Both the position numbers and the translations under genes were made by a program. A DNA stretch of 64,000 nt from Pseudoduganella violacea (GTDB lineage: Bacteria > Pseudomonadota > Gammaproteobacteria > Burkholderiales > Burkholderiaceae_D): assembly GCF_014191875.1 (NCBI RefSeq), contig NZ_JACHXD010000004.1, positions 310,001 through 374,000 of the forward strand, given 5' to 3'. Shown in pieces: positions 18,001 through 27,248 of the stretch (position 1 is the stretch's first letter; each line of letters opens with the position of its first letter). The notes below the pieces were generated by a model. That model was not told the DNA's origin. It did not search any database and was given only the letters and a program-made list of their open reading frames with translations.

Positions 18001-20546
18001 TCATTGCTCACGGCAATATCGCCCGTCAACGCAAGGCTGCCGCCGCGCAGCTTGAGGGAAGCGATGGCGGAACCGCCTATCACGCCGCCGCTGGTAACGC
18101 GGTTGGGAGCGTTCTGCATGGGCGCCGCCAGCGCGGGATTACTGATGGACGCGAGATTGAGCGGACCGTCCACGCTCAATGCGCCGCTATAGGTGGCGCG
18201 CGTGCCGATGCCCAGAACCGGCGCGGCAATGGCTTTGAGTTCCACTTCGTCCAGCACCAGGGTTCCCATGGCGCCGCTGGCCCCCTGCCCCAGCCGGATG
18301 GCGGCGCTGTCGGAATCGGTATCGAGCGTTACGTAGCTGGAAGCGCTCAGCGTGCCTGCCGCGCTGCCCAGGTCCATATTGTCGGCACGCAGGCTTACCG
18401 CCGCCGCACTCGCCTTGCCCATGCTGGTGAAAGCGATGCGTCCCGCGCTGCCGTACGCCGCCGCCTCCAGGCTGCCGTTGGCATTAGCCATCATCAGTGC
18501 TTGATTGAACACCACGTCCTTGGCGCTGCGCAGCGACAGCTTGCGCACCTCGGCATGCAGGTTGATCGCCTGCGACACGGCGATGCCGCCGCTGTGCGCT
18601 GAACTGCCAAGAACGATCTCGGAAGCGGCGATGCGGTTCAATTCATCGGCGCTCAGTACCAGGCTGCTGCCGGTCTTGTTGGCGGCAATTTCCATTGGAC
18701 GACTGCTGTCCAATGGCGCGAAGGACACCACGCTGTTGTCGCCCGGGCCACCGGCACTCACACTGCCCTCGATCACCACATTATTCGCGAGGAAGGAAAG
18801 CACCGGCACATTGGCGACGGCGGCCAGGCCGTTCACGCCGCCGGTGCTTGCAATCGTGATCGTGCCGTCGGCCACATTGGTACGCAGATCGGCGCTGCCA
18901 GTGCCAATGCTGGCGATAGCATTCAAGTTCAAATTCGCGCCGCTCAGCGAAAGCGTGCCGCCGCGCGTATCGATAGGCGCGTTGATATTCAGATTACCCA
19001 GCAGCGGATCGCTGCCAGGCGCGCCCGCATCGTTGGCCGACAGGGTGATGCGCCCCGCCGTGGTTTTCAGCGCCGCGTTCACGTTGATGTGATTGCCCGC
19101 CTGCGCCTTGATGTCCAGTCCCGGTGTGGTGAGGTCGAGCGCATCGGTGATGGTCAGGTCGTTGCTGGCCTGGAGCAGCACATTGCTGGCCGTCGAGGCC
19201 AGAGAGGCTGGATCGACCAGGGTCACGCCGCCCGAGGCGCCCGAAGCGAAGGCGGCCACGTCGCCGACCGCTGCCGTGCCGCCTGCCTTCACTTCGATGT
19301 CGTAAGGATCGAGCAGCCAGGTACCTACTGCGCCCTTGGCGGCGCGGGTATCGACGCGGATGCCCGCCACGTCCAGGTAATGGCCCGAGGTTTCCACCAG
19401 CCCGCCCTTGCCGCCCGCCTTGCCGCCACGCGCCGACAAGCTGCCATAAGCGCGCGTGGTATCGTCGGCCCAGACGATGATTTTGCCGCCGTCGCCCATT
19501 TCCAGCGCATCGGCCGTCACCTGCGCATCCTTGGCCACATAGCTTTGCAGCGCATTGCCGCGCTCCGCGCTGGCCTTGCCTTGATAATCCCCGCCCAGCA
19601 GCACGCTGCCGCCGCCCTGCGCGCCACTCGCGTCGATGCGCGCATCGCCCATCACGCCGACGCGCTGGCCCAGCACTTCGATGGCGCCGCCCTGGCCCGC
19701 GCCGGTCGCCGAGGTGCGGCTGCCCGCTTCCAGCAGGGCCGTCTTGCTGGCCTTGAGCACGATCTTGCCATTGGCGCCGACCACCGCGCTGTCGGCGTTC
19801 ACCGTGCCGCGCTGGCTGAGCAAGGCGCCATAGATGCCGATGCGGCCACCCTGCGCCACCACCTGGCCCAGGTTCAGCGCCTGGTCGGCGGGCGCCGAGA
19901 CCACCACATGCAAGACCGGATTAGCGGAATCCACCAACTGCACGCTATGCCCGGCCGCCAGCACCACTTCGCCCTGGGGCGAGGCGATGATGCCGCTGTT
20001 CTCCACATTGGGCGCGATCAGGAACACGCGTCCGCCCTGCGGCGTCACGATGCTGCCCTGGTTTTCCACCTTGCCCGCGCCGGGCGCGCCGCTGAAGCTG
20101 TGCTTCCCGGCCAGGAAATCGGCATTCGAAATCGCCAGGCTGGATGCCACCAGCCCCTGCACATCGATGCGCGCATCGCGGCCGAACAGGACGCCGTTGG
20201 GATTGATCAGGAAGACCTGGCCGTTCGATTGCAGCGCGCCCAGAATTCGGCTGGGGTCTTGCCCGGTAATGCGGTTCAGCACCTTGCTGTCCGCCCCCTG
20301 CTGGATGAAGCGCGTGATCTCGTCCTTCGCGATCGAGAAGCTTTGCCAGTTGATGATGGTATTCGGTGCATTGCGAACCGAGAAGGTTTTGCCGTCCTGG
20401 CTGAATGCCGCCTGTCCCGCCACCACTTGCGGCAAGGTGGGATTGGCTTGTGCCGCACCGAAAGCGGCGGCGATGGCCGCCGCCAGCATGGTGCGCTGCA
20501 GACGATGGCGCCGGCTCGCGGCGCTGGAAAAACGCTGATGCCTCAT
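15027..20546 (-). CDS. Two-partner secretion exoprotein (TpsA, filamentous haemagglutinin-like)
   Basis: An 1839-residue secreted protein. After a basic leader and signal peptide (AAAIAAAFGAAQA) comes the TPS/haemagglutination domain, with the hallmark NPNGVLFGRDARIDVQGLVA near residue 115 and INWQSFSI near 66. The long middle is repetitive, Gly/Ser/Ala-rich beta-helix sequence typical of adhesins. It ends in a Pro-rich PPPV repeat region, a Lys/Glu/Ser tail and a terminal MYCN. The TpsB gene lies 27 bases upstream, so the pair is an operon; fecR overlaps its 3' end. No toxin domain was recognised, favouring an adhesin or surface role. Confidence 0.92.
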   Translation of the reverse strand: MRHQRFSSAASRRHRLQRTMLAAAIAAAFGAAQANPTLPQVVAGQAAFSQDGKTFSVRNAPNTIINWQSFSIAKDEITRFIQQGADSKVLNRITGQDPSRILGALQSNGQVFLINPNGVLFGRDARIDVQGLVASSLAISNADFLAGKHSFSGAPGAGKVENQGSIVTPQGGRVFLIAPNVENSGIIASPQGEVVLAAGHSVQLVDSANPVLHVVVSAPADQALNLGQVVAQGGRIGIYGALLSQRGTVNADSAVVGANGKIVLKASKTALLEAGSRTSATGAGQGGAIEVLGQRVGVMGDARIDASGAQGGGSVLLGGDYQGKASAERGNALQSYVAKDAQVTADALEMGDGGKIIVWADDTTRAYGSLSARGGKAGGKGGLVETSGHYLDVAGIRVDTRAAKGAVGTWLLDPYDIEVKAGGTAAVGDVAAFASGASGGVTLVDPASLASTASNVLLQASNDLTITDALDLTTPGLDIKAQAGNHINVNAALKTTAGRITLSANDAGAPGSDPLLGNLNINAPIDTRGGTLSLSGANLNLNAIASIGTGSADLRTNVADGTITIASTGGVNGLAAVANVPVLSFLANNVVIEGSVSAGGPGDNSVVSFAPLDSSRPMEIAANKTGSSLVLSADELNRIAASEIVLGSSAHSGGIAVSQAINLHAEVRKLSLRSAKDVVFNQALMMANANGSLEAAAYGSAGRIAFTSMGKASAAAVSLRADNMDLGSAAGTLSASSYVTLDTDSDSAAIRLGQGASGAMGTLVLDEVELKAIAAPVLGIGTRATYSGALSVDGPLNLASISNPALAAPMQNAPNRVTSGGVIGGSAIASLKLRGGSLALTGDIAVSNELGLSSAGAISQGGKLTAQSLNASGTSVALEGDNQIANISGSASGGDFLFRSNASFLRVGNGQTAQGISASGRVKLTGAGFIGQYDNAPLSAAALLLTAPDGVDMMAANNQVGAVAAQNVARFNFRNAGVLKVGVDGKGVSLSSSGSGSGTNAALNIETGGQLDVAEALNGAGQMVRLGGSAIHIGNKDAPSHASVAGSNVTLDAKGGAVALDSGATVAARRVNLIAGQVSLDPASSISAEGGAATADGAVTIMPGSGRLVKIGAGAIDDASTLGLSSDEIKTISADALFVQSASGSSGTSIVVDALDLSAAKLRSGLWLNASDNINLNDSVTLPVDLFATAGGYIGSTGLITARNIHLNGSDFLLASGAGKGLVANGQTGVVALDSGTSSKALQLGGAGVTTGSILLSQEMLASIQANEVALLSASAINVAGDVSLPGASLDLKAPALGVQATLNAAKIDIRTDSADIAGKLKADMVSIAPVTSGKAISVGAVCANCLSLTQLANIEAPTVGIGSSDQQNAAGAISVAGIGSSAGITQRNAITTRIGLITGAGILQTGAIDVRDLGIDAGNGVVLNDAGNKVENLAGMVKGDFSFNNSQGLTIARMTGAAGSRAHYDVSGLKVDGNVALDVAGSLSRSDGATAADKGVIVANRLDMKAGGSIGGASLAMLTSVAGLSAESTATSGAMPINITNVNNTAYDSKLTVYKLKLADGNTGSVTLNNTGATDVPAAGLVRSDSGKITLVAHSPLSIAGTVSSASGDIELVAGASGSAADVLSFASGALVTSASGAIKLAAGQSITGVDATTVQAAPGRLVTLPNQNTPPPVDPPPTNPPPPVEPPPVTPPPPVEPPPTNPPPPVEPPPVTPPPPVEPPPVNPPPVNPPPAEPPPVTPPPVSVDLCQLTPSLPICQVIAPPTAQEPVKPVQQAVNQVVSVVNTQTQMLADASGSSSSTAKSEDKKQEKKEEGSKGNSATEKTGSKNEKAAPKMYCN
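15312..15545. repeat. Tandem repeat encoding the Pro-rich segment of TpsA
   Basis: The DNA is built of short alternating copies of GGCGGCGGCTCGACCGG-like and GGCGGATTGGTCGGC-like blocks. In the minus-strand protein this gives repeated PPPPVEPPPVT and PPPPVEPPPTN units. Copy number would be expected to vary by slippage between strains. Confidence 0.85.
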
Positions 20547-20573
20547 GGTCTTGCTCCGCTACTCGATAAACAG

Positions 20574-22148
20574 TCAATACGCCAGGCCAAGCCGCACATG
20601 CAGGCGGTTGCCGCCGGAGCGCGCGGTGGCGCCCTCCTTCAGCACATGGCCATAATCCAGCTGCAAGCTGGCATAACTCGATAGCAACAAGCGCAGGCCC
20701 AGGCCCGCGCTGCCGATGGACGTGCTGCGCAATTCGCCCGCCAAGGCCTTGTTACGCTTGAGGTAGGCGCTGTCGTAGAACGCCAGCAGGCGGCATTGGC
20801 GCTTGCCTTCGCCGCCGCAAAGATTGGGCGTGTACAGTTCCAGATTGGCGTTGACGCCCACATCGTTGGAGAGTTCGCGTTCGGCAAAGCCGCGCACCGA
20901 ACCGGCGCCGCCGGCGCCAAACTGCTCGCCCGGGATCAGCGCATCGCCGCTGTATTGGCCGTTGACGATGGCGCGCAATAGCCAGTCGCGCGGCAGCACC
21001 CGGCTGTAGCTCAGCCCCAGGCGCAGGATGTTGTAGTTGTCGCGCGCGCCGATACGCGCACGCGTGAAGTCGGTCTGACCGCCGCGCGAGCCGCCGGGAA
21101 CGTTATGCAGCAAGGTGGCCGAAAGATCGAGTTCCCCTTGTGGCAAAGTCCACTCGCCCGCGTAAGTGAGGCTGAGCGGATGCACGGTCACGTCGTTGCC
21201 CAGCTCCAGGCCCTCGAACTGCACGCTGTTCTTGAAAGCCTTGATATCGAGTCCATACACCAGCTTCGATTCATACTCGCCGCGCTTGGCCAGGTTATGG
21301 GTATAGTGCGCGCCGTACACCGCGCCCTTGCCGCTGACGGCCAGACTAAGCACGCCGGCCGCCACATTGCCCGAATCGATATTCGAATAGCTGGCGTAAA
21401 AGTCCAGCGCGTCGCCCCGCGCGTATAGCGGAATATGGTAGCCCAGGCCATATACCTTGACCCGGCCCGGCTCCTCGGCCGTGGTGGTGTACTGCAGGCT
21501 GGCGACGTGGTCGCGGCCCCATAGATTGGCATGCTGCAGCACGAAGCCCAGATGCGTGCGGCCGGTCTGGCGGGTGCCGCTGTTGTCGGCATTGAGCATG
21601 GCCTTCCATGGCTTCTCGTCCACCACCTCGACGGCGGCGTCGACTTCATCATGCTGTTCGCCGCTTTGCAGTTTCAAGGTCAGCTTGCGCGCCGGATTCT
21701 CGTTCGCCAGTTTCAGGCTGTTCGACACCTGGGGCAGATTCGGCGTGCGGCCCTCCTGCAATCCGGGCAAGGCGCGGCGCACATTGGCCTCGTCGAAGTA
21801 GCGGTTGTTTTTGACGACAACGCGGCCGATGCGGGTCTGCACCACGTTCAGGCGCACCACGCCGCGCTCCAGCTCCTGTTCCGGCAATTCCACCGTCACC
21901 ACCTGGTAGCCGCTCACATGGAAGGCCGCTTCCAGCGCCTCCAGCGCGCGCTGCACATCGCCGAAATCGCGCTGCCGGCCGGTGAAGGGCGCCAGCACGC
22001 GCGCCACTTCGTCCTCCGCCAGCAGGGTATTGCCGCGCACATCGAAGCGGCTGATCTCGAAGCGGATCACGCCCTCCTGGGCCTGGACGGAAAAGCAGGC
22101 GGCGGCAAAGACAGTGCTGGCGGCAAGGTGCGCGAAGCGAGATGTCAT
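20574..22148 (-). CDS. ShlB/FhaC/HecB family two-partner secretion transporter (TpsB)
   Basis: A 524-residue outer-membrane transporter for the TpsA encoded next. Signal peptide ends at QAQ; a POTRA domain follows (FEISRFDVRGNTLLAEDEV, then a second POTRA-like block to about residue 190), then a 16-strand barrel with the conserved L6 motif VRGFAERELSNDVG and a terminal aromatic residue (LGLAY) for BAM assembly. The length fits TpsB proteins. It is the first gene of the tpsB-tpsA-fecR unit; 220 bases separate it from the half-barrel gene upstream. Confidence 0.93.
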   Translation of the reverse strand: MTSRFAHLAASTVFAAACFSVQAQEGVIRFEISRFDVRGNTLLAEDEVARVLAPFTGRQRDFGDVQRALEALEAAFHVSGYQVVTVELPEQELERGVVRLNVVQTRIGRVVVKNNRYFDEANVRRALPGLQEGRTPNLPQVSNSLKLANENPARKLTLKLQSGEQHDEVDAAVEVVDEKPWKAMLNADNSGTRQTGRTHLGFVLQHANLWGRDHVASLQYTTTAEEPGRVKVYGLGYHIPLYARGDALDFYASYSNIDSGNVAAGVLSLAVSGKGAVYGAHYTHNLAKRGEYESKLVYGLDIKAFKNSVQFEGLELGNDVTVHPLSLTYAGEWTLPQGELDLSATLLHNVPGGSRGGQTDFTRARIGARDNYNILRLGLSYSRVLPRDWLLRAIVNGQYSGDALIPGEQFGAGGAGSVRGFAERELSNDVGVNANLELYTPNLCGGEGKRQCRLLAFYDSAYLKRNKALAGELRSTSIGSAGLGLRLLLSSYASLQLDYGHVLKEGATARSGGNRLHVRLGLAY

Positions 22149-22329
22149 CTATGGTCTCACGATCAATATGGATAAAAATACCCAGATCCTGCAACGCTGC
22201 GGCGATGGGAAAATTATTGCGCATCCCGAGCCGCGCGCCCTAGATTTGATCGTGCTTTGAGGAAATTTTTGCCGCGGATGCGACAGTTTGTACCGTCCAT
22301 GCGACAGCCGCGATGACGGTCAGACAAGA

Positions 22330-22363
22330 CCGCCCGCCTCCCTTTTTGCAAGGCGGCGGGCGG
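22330..22363 (-). other. GC-rich hairpin after the half-barrel gene
   Basis: CCGCCCGCC pairs with GGCGGGCGG around a 16-nt loop six bases beyond the half-barrel stop codon. There is no T tract after it, so if it ends transcripts it is a weak or factor-dependent terminator. I see nothing else firm in the 220-base gap. Confidence 0.4.
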
Positions 22364-22368
22364 AGGGA

Positions 22369-23061
22369 TCAGAAGGAGAAGCCCAGGCGCAGATTGATGC
22401 GGTTGCGGTCTTCCGGTCCGACCGCGCTGTTCCCGAGCACGCGGCCGTAATCGAGCTGCAGGTCGGTATGGCGCGTCATTTTCATGCGCAGGCCGACGCC
22501 CACGCTGCGCACCCAGCCCGTGCGCAACACGCCATGCACCTCGCGCACGCGGCTGAAATAAGTGCGGTCGTAGAACATCAGGGCGCGGCATTCGTTGCGC
22601 AGGTAGCTGCCGCATAGATTCGGCGAGTGCAGCTCCACATTGCCGGCCAGGCCGCTGTCGGTAAGCACCTCGCGCGAGCTGTAGATGCGCAGCGCGCGCG
22701 TGGCGGGAGCGCCGTACAACTGCTGCTCGGTGGGCGCCTCGCTGGTGTACTGGCCGTTCACGGTGGCGCGCAATTGCCAGTCGCGCGGCAACGCGTGCGT
22801 CAGCGTGGCGGCCAGGCGCACGGTATAGCCTTCCGGCGGCGGGCCGGCCTGCATGCCGAATTCGTCGGGCTGGGCGCGCGCGCTGCTTAATTCGAAAGTG
22901 GATTTCCAGTCGCGCTTATCGCGGGTATAGACGCTGCTATATCCGGGTGCGCCGATGGGCAAGGATTCGGGCGGGGCCGCCATTGCAGCTGAAGATGCAA
23001 GGACAGCCAACAGGTCGACGCATGCGGCGCCGGCCAGCACGAGCTTGTCGCAGGATGTCAT
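22369..23061 (-). CDS. Stand-alone half-barrel protein related to the TpsB C-terminus
   Basis: A 230-residue exported protein (signal peptide ending AAMA). Its last 150 residues align by eye with the final strands of the neighbouring TpsB: RDWQLRATVNGQYTSEA against RDWLLRAIVNGQYSGDA, NVELHSPNLCG against NLELYTPNLCG, LQLDYGRVLG against LQLDYGHVLK, and both end in an aromatic (LGFSF). There is no POTRA domain, and VRGF of loop L6 is degenerate (LRIY). Start 23061 has GGAGGAGG upstream. Too short for a 16-strand barrel alone; it may oligomerise, act as a partner of TpsB, or be a decaying copy, though the frame is intact. Confidence 0.75.
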   Translation of the reverse strand: MTSCDKLVLAGAACVDLLAVLASSAAMAAPPESLPIGAPGYSSVYTRDKRDWKSTFELSSARAQPDEFGMQAGPPPEGYTVRLAATLTHALPRDWQLRATVNGQYTSEAPTEQQLYGAPATRALRIYSSREVLTDSGLAGNVELHSPNLCGSYLRNECRALMFYDRTYFSRVREVHGVLRTGWVRSVGVGLRMKMTRHTDLQLDYGRVLGNSAVGPEDRNRINLRLGFSF

Positions 23062-23192
23062 TTGAGCCTCCTCCTGTCTACCCAACAAACTCTCTCCGGC
23101 TTGAGCGGAGTGTAATTGTTGTTACTTTTCAGTTTAATCCGGTTTGCGCGGCGTAGCGGAATATTTTTCGCCGGCGTGGCGTGCGCGAAACG

Positions 23193-25448
23193 CTATTTGC
23201 TGTCAAAGCTCGTGACGCCGTCCCAGTTCTCACCGGGAGGATGCAGACGGTAATAGTCTATGCGCTGCATGTATAACTGGTAGAGCTGGCAGGCCGGATC
23301 GGCCACGCGCAGTTCCAGCAAAATGGCAGCGGCGCCGTCCCAGTGCTGATCGCGCAGCAGCGCCAGCGCCGCGTGCCAGCGTTCCAGCCGCGTCAATGCG
23401 GCGGCATCGGCCTGGCCGGCATGGGCCAGCGGCTCGAAGATGGCGACCGGCTCGTTCTTGCCCTTGACGCGCACCCGGTCCAATTCGCGGTACACGAAGT
23501 TCGGCGCCGCCTCGCGCGTGGCTTGGCCGACCGCGATGCCCACGCCATACACCTTGGTGATGCCTTCCAGCCGCGACGCCAGATTCACGGCATCGCCCAT
23601 CACCGTATAAGCGCGGCGGATTTCCGAACCCATATCGCCCACATGCATCGCTCCCGTGTTCAAGCCGATGCCGATGTTCAGCGCCGGCCAGCCGCGCTGG
23701 CGAAAGCTGTGGTCGAGGCGGGCGGCGCTGGCCTGCATCAGCAAGGCCGTCGCCACGCCCCGGCTGGCATGGTCGGCAAACGGCACCGGTGCGCCCCAGA
23801 AGGCCATGACCGCGTCGCCGATGTATTTGTCGAGGGTACCGCGATGGCTGTCGCGGATATCGCGCGACATGGCCGTAAGATAAAGATTGATATATTCGCG
23901 CAGTTGGCGCGGCGGCAGGCCTTCGGAAATGGTGGTGAAGCCGCGCACGTCGACGAACATCACGGTCAGCTCGCGGCTCTCGCCTTCCATGCTGTATTGC
24001 TCGGGGTCTTGCGCCATTTCGGCTACCAGCTCGGGCGCCACGTATTCGCCGAAGCGCGACACCAGGGCGCGGCCACGGCGCACCTCGAAGAAATAGCCCC
24101 AGGCCAGGTTGAGGATGAACAAGGCCAGGATCAGCAACAGGATGGCCGCGACATTCAATACCGCGTCGGCGGCGCGGTACAGCCAGAAATTGAAGCCCAG
24201 CGCCGCCGCCGCGCTGGCCGCCGCCACGGCCACCGTCCAGAAAGGCGCCAGCAGGGGTAGCACGATGCTCAGCAACAGCCCGGTCAGCAGCACTTGCAGC
24301 AGTTCGGCCGCCAGCGCGAAATCTGGACGCGCCTTGAAGCTGCCGTCGAGGATGGATTTGATAATGTTGGCATGGATTTCCACGCCGGGATACACGGCGC
24401 TGACCGGCGTGGCGCGCAGATCGTTCAGGCCGGGCGCGGTGGTGCCCACCAGGACGATGGCGCCGTTCAGCAACTGCGGCGCACTGACGCCGCGCAGCAC
24501 GTCGGCAGCCGACAGGTAGCGGAAAGCGCCGCCCTGCGGCCCGCCCTTGCCGCGAAACTGCACGGTGGTGCTGAGACCCTCCCCCACCGGGATGCTGAGC
24601 ATGCCCTCGGGCGTGAACAGGGCGATGCTTTCCAGGCCGCCGTATTCGCGTTCGGCATGCGACAGGGTGTCGACGGTATTGTCCAGCACCGGGGCGATGG
24701 CGCGCGCCTGCAGGGCGACGGCGGCGGTGGCCAGCGACAGAGCTGGGTAATAACCGTCGCCGATCTTGCGCAGCAGCGGCACGCTGCGCACCACGCCGTC
24801 GCTGTCGGGCAGCACGGTGAAGCTGCCCGCGCCGCGCGCGGCCTGCTGCAGGCGCGCGATATTCGCCTCGTAGCCGCTGGACTCGAAAGCGTCGAGGCGG
24901 CGGCCATTCAGCAGTTCGGCGGTGAAGGCCGGCTGGGGCAGCGCGCCCTTGGGCTGGCCGCCCGAGGTGTTATAGCCCAGCACCACGGGCTGGCCGCGCA
25001 TGGCGGCGGCCAGCAGGCCGTCGTAGTCGAGCTGGGGCTGCAGGCGGGCCAGTTGCGCGTCCAGCCCCGGCACGCCTTTCAGTTCGCGCTGGGCCAAACC
25101 TTGCAGTACGCCATAGCCGGAACTGGTATCCGCCTCGGGGAAGGAGATATCGAAACCGACGGCGGCGGCCTGGTAGCCGCCCGTCAGGCGCTGCACCAGG
25201 CGCGCCATCACATCGCGGCTCCAGGGAAAGCGCCCTACTTCGGCCAGGCTGCGTTCATCGATATCCACGATGACGATGCGCGGATCGAGCGTGGGCGCCT
25301 CGGCCCGCATGCGCAGGCCGGAGAAATAGGCATCCATGCGCTCGACCGCATCGCTGTGCAGCACGCCCGCCACCTGCAGGCCCGCCAGCAGGGCCAGCCC
25401 CAGGCCCAGCAGCCAGCGCGCGCCATAGCGCAGCGCCAGCCGTTTCAT
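23193..25448 (-). CDS. CHASE2 domain class III nucleotide cyclase
   Basis: A 751-residue inner-membrane sensor cyclase. An N-terminal helix anchors a periplasmic CHASE2 domain (RIVIVDIDERSLAEVGRFPW to GVEIHANIIKSILDG), then three hydrophobic helices (about residues 380-455) and a cytoplasmic class III cyclase domain (ELTVMFVDVRGFTTISEGL with the first metal Asp, KYIGDAVMAFWGAP with the second, GDAVNLASRLEG late). Product is likely cAMP; specificity is not proven. Its ATG overlaps the stop codon of the HD-GYP gene by 4 bases, coupling the two. CHASE2 domains commonly pair with FecR proteins, one of which lies in this cluster. Confidence 0.92.
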   Translation of the reverse strand: MKRLALRYGARWLLGLGLALLAGLQVAGVLHSDAVERMDAYFSGLRMRAEAPTLDPRIVIVDIDERSLAEVGRFPWSRDVMARLVQRLTGGYQAAAVGFDISFPEADTSSGYGVLQGLAQRELKGVPGLDAQLARLQPQLDYDGLLAAAMRGQPVVLGYNTSGGQPKGALPQPAFTAELLNGRRLDAFESSGYEANIARLQQAARGAGSFTVLPDSDGVVRSVPLLRKIGDGYYPALSLATAAVALQARAIAPVLDNTVDTLSHAEREYGGLESIALFTPEGMLSIPVGEGLSTTVQFRGKGGPQGGAFRYLSAADVLRGVSAPQLLNGAIVLVGTTAPGLNDLRATPVSAVYPGVEIHANIIKSILDGSFKARPDFALAAELLQVLLTGLLLSIVLPLLAPFWTVAVAAASAAAALGFNFWLYRAADAVLNVAAILLLILALFILNLAWGYFFEVRRGRALVSRFGEYVAPELVAEMAQDPEQYSMEGESRELTVMFVDVRGFTTISEGLPPRQLREYINLYLTAMSRDIRDSHRGTLDKYIGDAVMAFWGAPVPFADHASRGVATALLMQASAARLDHSFRQRGWPALNIGIGLNTGAMHVGDMGSEIRRAYTVMGDAVNLASRLEGITKVYGVGIAVGQATREAAPNFVYRELDRVRVKGKNEPVAIFEPLAHAGQADAAALTRLERWHAALALLRDQHWDGAAAILLELRVADPACQLYQLYMQRIDYYRLHPPGENWDGVTSFDSK

Positions 25449-27043
25449 GGGATATAGCCGGGGATCAGCGCCTCGTCGATGGTGTCGACCTGGCGCGGGT
25501 CCATATGCTTGCGCGCATAGTCGAGATAGACCTTGCGGCGGATGAAGATGTCGAACAGGTCGGGATCGATATGCCCGTTCTCGCTGAATTTGCCCAGGAT
25601 ATGCAGCGACTCGGACAGCATCTTGCCTTTTTTATAGGGCCGGTCGCGCGCGGTCAGCGCTTCGAAAATGTCGGCGATCGCCATCACGCGCGCCGGCACC
25701 GACATCTGTTCCTTGGTCAACCCGCGCGGATAGCCCTTGCCGTCCATGCGCTCGTGGTGGCCGCCCGCGAATTCCGGCACGTTCTGCAGATGCCGCGGCC
25801 AGGGCAGCGATTCCAGCATGCGCACCGTCATCACGATATGGTTGTTGATGATCTTGCGTTCATCCTCGGTCAGCGTGCCGGCGCGGATGTGCAGGTTCTT
25901 CAGCTCATCATCGCTGAGGAAGGGCTGCTCCTGGCCATCCGGCCCGATGCGGCGCACGCGCTCCTGGTCGGCGTTGCTCATGCTTTCCGTGCCGACGTTG
26001 GCATGGCGCAGGAAGGCGCGGTCGGCGCGCAAGGCCGTGCACTCCTCGTCCAGCGCCGCGCGCAGGGCGTCCGCGTCGCCGCCGGCCGCCACGGCGCGCA
26101 GGGCGCGGAGTTCGGCATCGCGCAACAGCACTTCGAAGCGGGTATCGATCAGGTGGATGCGGTCGAACAGGGTTTCCAGTTTGGTGGCCTTGTCCACCAC
26201 GTGCACCGGCGTGGTGATCTTGCCGCAATCGTGCAGCAGGCCGGCCAGCCACAGCTCGCGCCGAGTGGCGTCGCTCATATGGAAATCGGCCAAGGGGCCG
26301 GCGTCGGTCTGGTGCACGGCGTCGGCCAGCATCATGGTCAACACCGGCACCAGTTGGCAGTGGCGGCCGGTGTAAGGCGATTTCTCGTCGATGCCGATAT
26401 TGATCAGGTTGACGAGGGCCAGCAGCAGCTCTTCCAATTGGCGCAGCAGTTGCTGGTTGGTCAGCGCCACGCCGGCCTGCGCCGCCAGCGCCTCGATAAA
26501 GCGCTGGTCGGTGGCGCTGAAGGCCTGCACCCGGCCGCTGGCCGGGTCTTGCGCGTTCACCAGTTGCAGCACGCCCACCAGCTCCCCCTCGTGGTCGCGC
26601 ATCGGCACCGTCAGGAAGGATTGCGAGTGGTAGCCGAACTGGCGGTCGAAGCTGCGCATGCCGGAGAAATTGAAGACGTCGTCCAGATACACGTCCTCGA
26701 TATTCACGGCCCGGCCCTGATGCGCCGACCACGCCGCCACCGAGGCCAGGTTCGGCCGCCCTTCGGCGTCGTACAGCGGCACGGGCGGAATATCGACCGT
26801 CACGCCGCTGCTGCCGCCCTGGCGCAGCTTCAGGCTATTGTTGACCGAGATATGGAAATGCAGGCTGCGCCGGTCGCGGCTGGGGCGATACAGCGTGCCG
26901 CCGTCGGCATGGGTCAGGCTTTGCGCCGCATGCAGGATACGCTCCAGCAGCAGGGTCGTGTCCTCGCTGGCGCCGAGGGCCACGCTCAATTCCGTGAGCT
27001 GGTCGAGGCGCTGGGCGATCTGGCTGGGCGTCGGTTCATGCAT
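25445..27043 (-). CDS. GAF-HD-GYP phosphodiesterase
   Basis: A 532-residue cytoplasmic protein. Residues about 20-195 form a GAF domain (LLLERILHAAQSLTHADGGTL to RFIEALAAQAGVAL). The rest is HD-GYP: LLHDCGKITTPVHVV near 270 with the HD pair, NNHIVMTVRMLESLPWP, and HHERMDGKGYPRGL near 428. HD-GYP enzymes hydrolyse cyclic di-GMP or related dinucleotides. An unusually long insertion follows the HD motif. I start at ATG 27043 with GAGGAT upstream; the longer frame runs through the promoter region shared with the divergent MBL gene. Confidence 0.92.
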   Translation of the reverse strand: MHEPTPSQIAQRLDQLTELSVALGASEDTTLLLERILHAAQSLTHADGGTLYRPSRDRRSLHFHISVNNSLKLRQGGSSGVTVDIPPVPLYDAEGRPNLASVAAWSAHQGRAVNIEDVYLDDVFNFSGMRSFDRQFGYHSQSFLTVPMRDHEGELVGVLQLVNAQDPASGRVQAFSATDQRFIEALAAQAGVALTNQQLLRQLEELLLALVNLINIGIDEKSPYTGRHCQLVPVLTMMLADAVHQTDAGPLADFHMSDATRRELWLAGLLHDCGKITTPVHVVDKATKLETLFDRIHLIDTRFEVLLRDAELRALRAVAAGGDADALRAALDEECTALRADRAFLRHANVGTESMSNADQERVRRIGPDGQEQPFLSDDELKNLHIRAGTLTEDERKIINNHIVMTVRMLESLPWPRHLQNVPEFAGGHHERMDGKGYPRGLTKEQMSVPARVMAIADIFEALTARDRPYKKGKMLSESLHILGKFSENGHIDPDLFDIFIRRKVYLDYARKHMDPRQVDTIDEALIPGYIP

Positions 27044-27248
27044 GAAGTTTATCCTCGGCAATATCGATGCGCGCCGCGCCAGTACTGCACGCGGCCTACC
27101 AAGTGGAATCCTGCCTGCAAGGCAGGAAATTCGCAAGGAATCGGCCAGGAATTGTGAAAAAAAGGCTATCATCGGCAAGTCTTTACCATGCACGACACAG
27201 CCGACAAAAACATAAAAACACGCGAGACAGCAAGGAGGGAGTCCGGCA

